A DNA stretch of 7,445 nucleotides, taken from NCBI GenBank assembly GCA_014859835.1, contig JACZKW010000108.1:1-7445 (forward strand). Reading direction: 5' to 3'. Under the pieces are notes generated by a model that saw only the letters and a program-made list of their open reading frames with translations, was not told the DNA's origin and did not search any database. Source of the stretch: UBA9653 sp014859835 (GTDB taxonomy: Archaea; Thermoplasmatota; Thermoplasmata; UBA10834). The translations under genes were made by a program, and so were the position numbers. The number at the start of each line of letters is the position of its first letter. Position 1 is the first letter of the stretch. Below, one piece after another: positions 6,501-7,445 of the stretch.

Positions 6501-7377
6501 TCGCCCCTGCACTCAGTGCTTCCAAGAACGATCTCATGTCCCCGGTGAGGACAACGAAGTCTTGCACACCAGAGTTTATGTCCTGGGTCAATCCTTGTGT
6601 CGAGGTGTAGACTGTGTAGAGTATACCCTCGATCTTGACGGTCCTCTCTGCACCGTAGTCTGTGGTGCCATGGTAGTTGGGTGCCGTCTTGTACTTGTAC
6701 CACGAACCTTTCAGATATGATTCGAAGACGAATGGTCCGCTACCGACCAACTCGCCTGGGGTCATCGAGGCCAACGCGTTCGAGTAGGTTTCCCAAAGGT
6801 ATTTCGGTATGATTGGTATGGATGAGATATCATCGATCAAGGTCGCCTTCGGGTACGGCGTATCCATGCTGAAAGCGGTGTTATTGATAAAGGTTATGTT
6901 GCTTACTTCTTCCAGATACCAGTCGAAAGTCGCTCCAGTGTTCTCCTTCATTGTCTCGAATGAGAATACCACATCCTCTGCAGTAAGTGGATGGGAAGTA
7001 TCATCGATGTTAGCCGCGTTCCTGAAGTATGCGGTATCCGTGATGTTGATGGTGGTCGTCATTACACCAGTCGCTTGATCGATGCGCTGGTAGTATCCGG
7101 TCGCCAAGTCATATACAGGTCCGTTCCAGTTCTGGTCGTAAGTGAAGAGCGCACTATACACCAGATAGCAGGCGACGTAATCTTCTACCATCTCGATGGC
7201 GAGCGGATTCCAGTTGACGATTTCGCTCAACCATCCTACACTAACATACCCTTCTTCTGCCGCGCTTACCGTTCCGGTCACAGGCGATCCGGTGATGAAT
7301 ACCGACATAGCTGATACGGTCAGTACCATCACTGTCATGATCGCCAGTACACGCATAGATTTTAAACCAATCCTCAT
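3550..7377 (-). CDS. Membrane-anchored family 5 solute-binding protein with six PKD domains
   Basis: This 1275-residue cell-surface protein should capture substrate, probably peptides, for the two permeases downstream. Residues 1-39 are a signal peptide (basic MRIGLKSMR, a hydrophobic core, cleavage near VSAA); no cysteine is present for a lipid anchor. Residues 41-610 are a whole family 5 (DppA/OppA) binding domain: LTAEDVVFSFETMKE (131-145), LVGSGPFVFESYLKG (210-224), NDPNVRKAIMMTLNKDYI (331-348), DEDGDGYWE (396-404) and DIWVWHWGWGPEP (472-484). Six PKD domains follow (about 614-717, 722-826, 827-921, 925-1022, 1024-1114, 1117-1216), each with the W/F-x-W/F-GDG or DDG core and an H-x-W/Y/F turn. 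A transmembrane helix (1220-1243), the stop-transfer KRKKK and a Gly/Met/Pro tail end the protein. Typical family members are about 500-600 residues, so the array doubles the length. ATG 7377 is preceded by AAGGGG 9 bases upstream; ATG 7356 (Met8) is possible but loses the basic n-region. Confidence 0.95.
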   Translation of the reverse strand: MRIGLKSMRVLAIMTVMVLTVSAMSVFITGSPVTGTVSAAEEGYVSVGWLSEIVNWNPLAIEMVEDYVACYLVYSALFTYDQNWNGPVYDLATGYYQRIDQATGVMTTTINITDTAYFRNAANIDDTSHPLTAEDVVFSFETMKENTGATFDWYLEEVSNITFINNTAFSMDTPYPKATLIDDISSIPIIPKYLWETYSNALASMTPGELVGSGPFVFESYLKGSWYKYKTAPNYHGTTDYGAERTVKIEGILYTVYTSTQGLTQDINSGVQDFVVLTGDMRSFLEALSAGASVNVYKAAVQEPGICDIAINAIPDSFVKKPYGTHHKALNDPNVRKAIMMTLNKDYIVNVTLEGYAMIGSSVVQPGFWQADIQDQVPYDPVGAEEWLNDHGWGADEDGDGYWEAEAGNAYGVPAGTELTGIRCQAPDTDPTYATVGEAWQGWAADAGIGLVYTTESEITMINVAWYKADYDIWVWHWGWGPEPIGGALSCWLTSEIETGGDNCQGPMGPWWYGNDNYTDAPEEWGLTRGYSAFDQNISLAMNTLDVGARKVILDKLQQWVYDSYSENPPFYDLGLYGYTDANFDNWGEVAEHSGLNVASDLLWIWFNVKQVTNRAPVFNTVPEESYVAYAGDETPFVTIEVSDSEGDDIIVAFEWGDGESDSYTVSGATTPTEVNVGHAYAIEGVYDLNVSITDEYVDPMTGLREPIVRTAIVEVQGEVNQAPNIISLVSNPASQAYIYAVTTWTIVATDLESWMDGAKITWDWDDGSYNVTAPTPVGQQVTSTVTHAWTTPDEYDVEISVFDYGGIEGGDSNVSTTRTYDIVVNQPPTDPDIQAMNGIPGQPLPCKASSSDADPDTLTFTWDWDDGTYNVTVNTPSTVGATVTSTVSHTWDTEENYTVTVYVDDGKGHNVSATRIAVIAEGVNVAPGSFELDVTPYPVNIEVVTTFNVSASDANGDVLVLTIDFGDESNNLSATTVGGTYEAQYAEFEHTYAEAGTYMVTVFAYDGEFNETAEFTVVVIENAAPILEVQSSFTAVYNVPQQYQPVDITDADGDAITVWYNWGDNTTMTKGAADRPWAANHTYTATGSFQLTVYADDGMGHNVSAERTVTVVEANKRATATMTADNNEITAGDTVMFTVSVGDFEGDSSTVEIEFGDGATDSKEDVELDPQVRVLVYFNHTFDSDGVFKVNVTADDGQDHYNKTLYGDTETITVAKKSTNLLLIAGIGIAVVVAILAAVMLMKRKKKGGEGMVMEGGSGMEGMAPPEEPPPPQA
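3649..3720 (-). other. C-terminal transmembrane anchor of the binding protein
   Basis: Residues 1220-1243 are an unbroken hydrophobic helix (LLLIAGIGIAVVVAILAAV) followed by KRKKK. The positive cluster marks the cytosolic side, so the PKD array and binding domain face outward and the last roughly 30 residues face the cytosol. This replaces the N-terminal lipid anchor used by many other binding proteins. Confidence 0.9.
4760..4794 (-). repeat. Near-identical 35-base block in PKD3 (partner of 5060-5094)
   Basis: This block encodes the TWDWDDGTYNV core of PKD3 and matches 33 of 35 bases with the PKD2 block at 5060-5094, exactly 300 bases away. The two mismatches are at 4773 and 4780. The flanking bases diverge on both sides. 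Confidence 0.85.
5060..5094 (-). repeat. Near-identical 35-base block in PKD2 (partner of 4760-4794)
   Basis: This block encodes the TWDWDDGSYNV core of PKD2. It is the second copy of the pair described at 4760-4794, in the same reading frame and at exactly 100 codons distance, as expected for a domain duplication or gene conversion between neighbouring PKD units. Confidence 0.85.
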
Positions 7378-7424
7378 ACAAACAGTCCCCTTGCTGTCCT
7401 ACTGTTCCCCAATACATTCGCAGG

Positions 7425-7444
7425 GGCAAATGCCAATATCTGGC
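7425..7444. promoter_or_regulatory. Overlapping small inverted repeats upstream of the binding-protein gene
   Basis: GGCA-AA-TGCC (7425-7434) and GCCA-ATATC-TGGC (7432-7444) overlap about 50-65 bases upstream of the start codon at 7377. The centre of the second repeat reads GATAT on the minus strand. If it served as a weak TATA element, transcription would start near 7411 and the leader would be about 34 bases. A regulator bound here could block TBP. The elements are short and the window ends right after, so this is tentative. Confidence 0.3.
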
Positions 7445-7445
7445 C

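Overview
This window looks like archaeal chromosomal DNA with every supported gene on the minus strand. Evidence for an archaeon: a ribosomal protein eS1 (S3Ae) gene, a tRNA(CAU) interrupted by an intron at the position 37/38 site with a bulge-helix-bulge-like fold, a TATA-type promoter without bacterial -10/-35 boxes, an ArsA/Get3-type ATPase, and a surface protein built from PKD domains with a C-terminal membrane anchor. A peptide-scavenging member of the Thermoplasmata or a neighbouring euryarchaeal lineage would fit. That placement is an inference from gene style and cannot be proved here.

Read in the direction of transcription (right to left), the window opens with a three-gene transport block. 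The first gene (7377-3550) encodes a 1275-residue secreted protein: signal peptide, complete family 5 solute-binding domain, six PKD domains in tandem, one C-terminal transmembrane helix and a short cytosolic tail. After a 144-base gap with an inverted repeat come two inner-membrane permeases of the dipeptide/oligopeptide ABC type, DppB/OppB-like (3405-2419, TTG start) and DppC/OppC-like (2410-1457). Together they form the binding and channel parts of a peptide-type importer. The two ATPase subunits are not in the window.

After a 100-base intergenic region with a good TATA box comes a housekeeping block: ribosomal protein eS1 with an acidic C-terminal tail (1355-591), a GC-rich hairpin, an intron-containing tRNA-Met with encoded CCA (553-446), and the N-terminal 133 residues of an ArsA/Get3-family ATPase that runs off the left edge (399-1). 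The short gaps suggest that eS1, the tRNA and the ATPase may share a transcript.

The most unusual object is the solute-binding protein. Its six-PKD region reads as a glycosylated stalk (15 of its 21 N-glycosylation sequons lie there) holding the binding domain away from the membrane. PKD2 and PKD3 still share a 35-base near-identical block exactly 300 bases apart, a trace of internal duplication. No CRISPR, insertion sequence or phage feature was seen.
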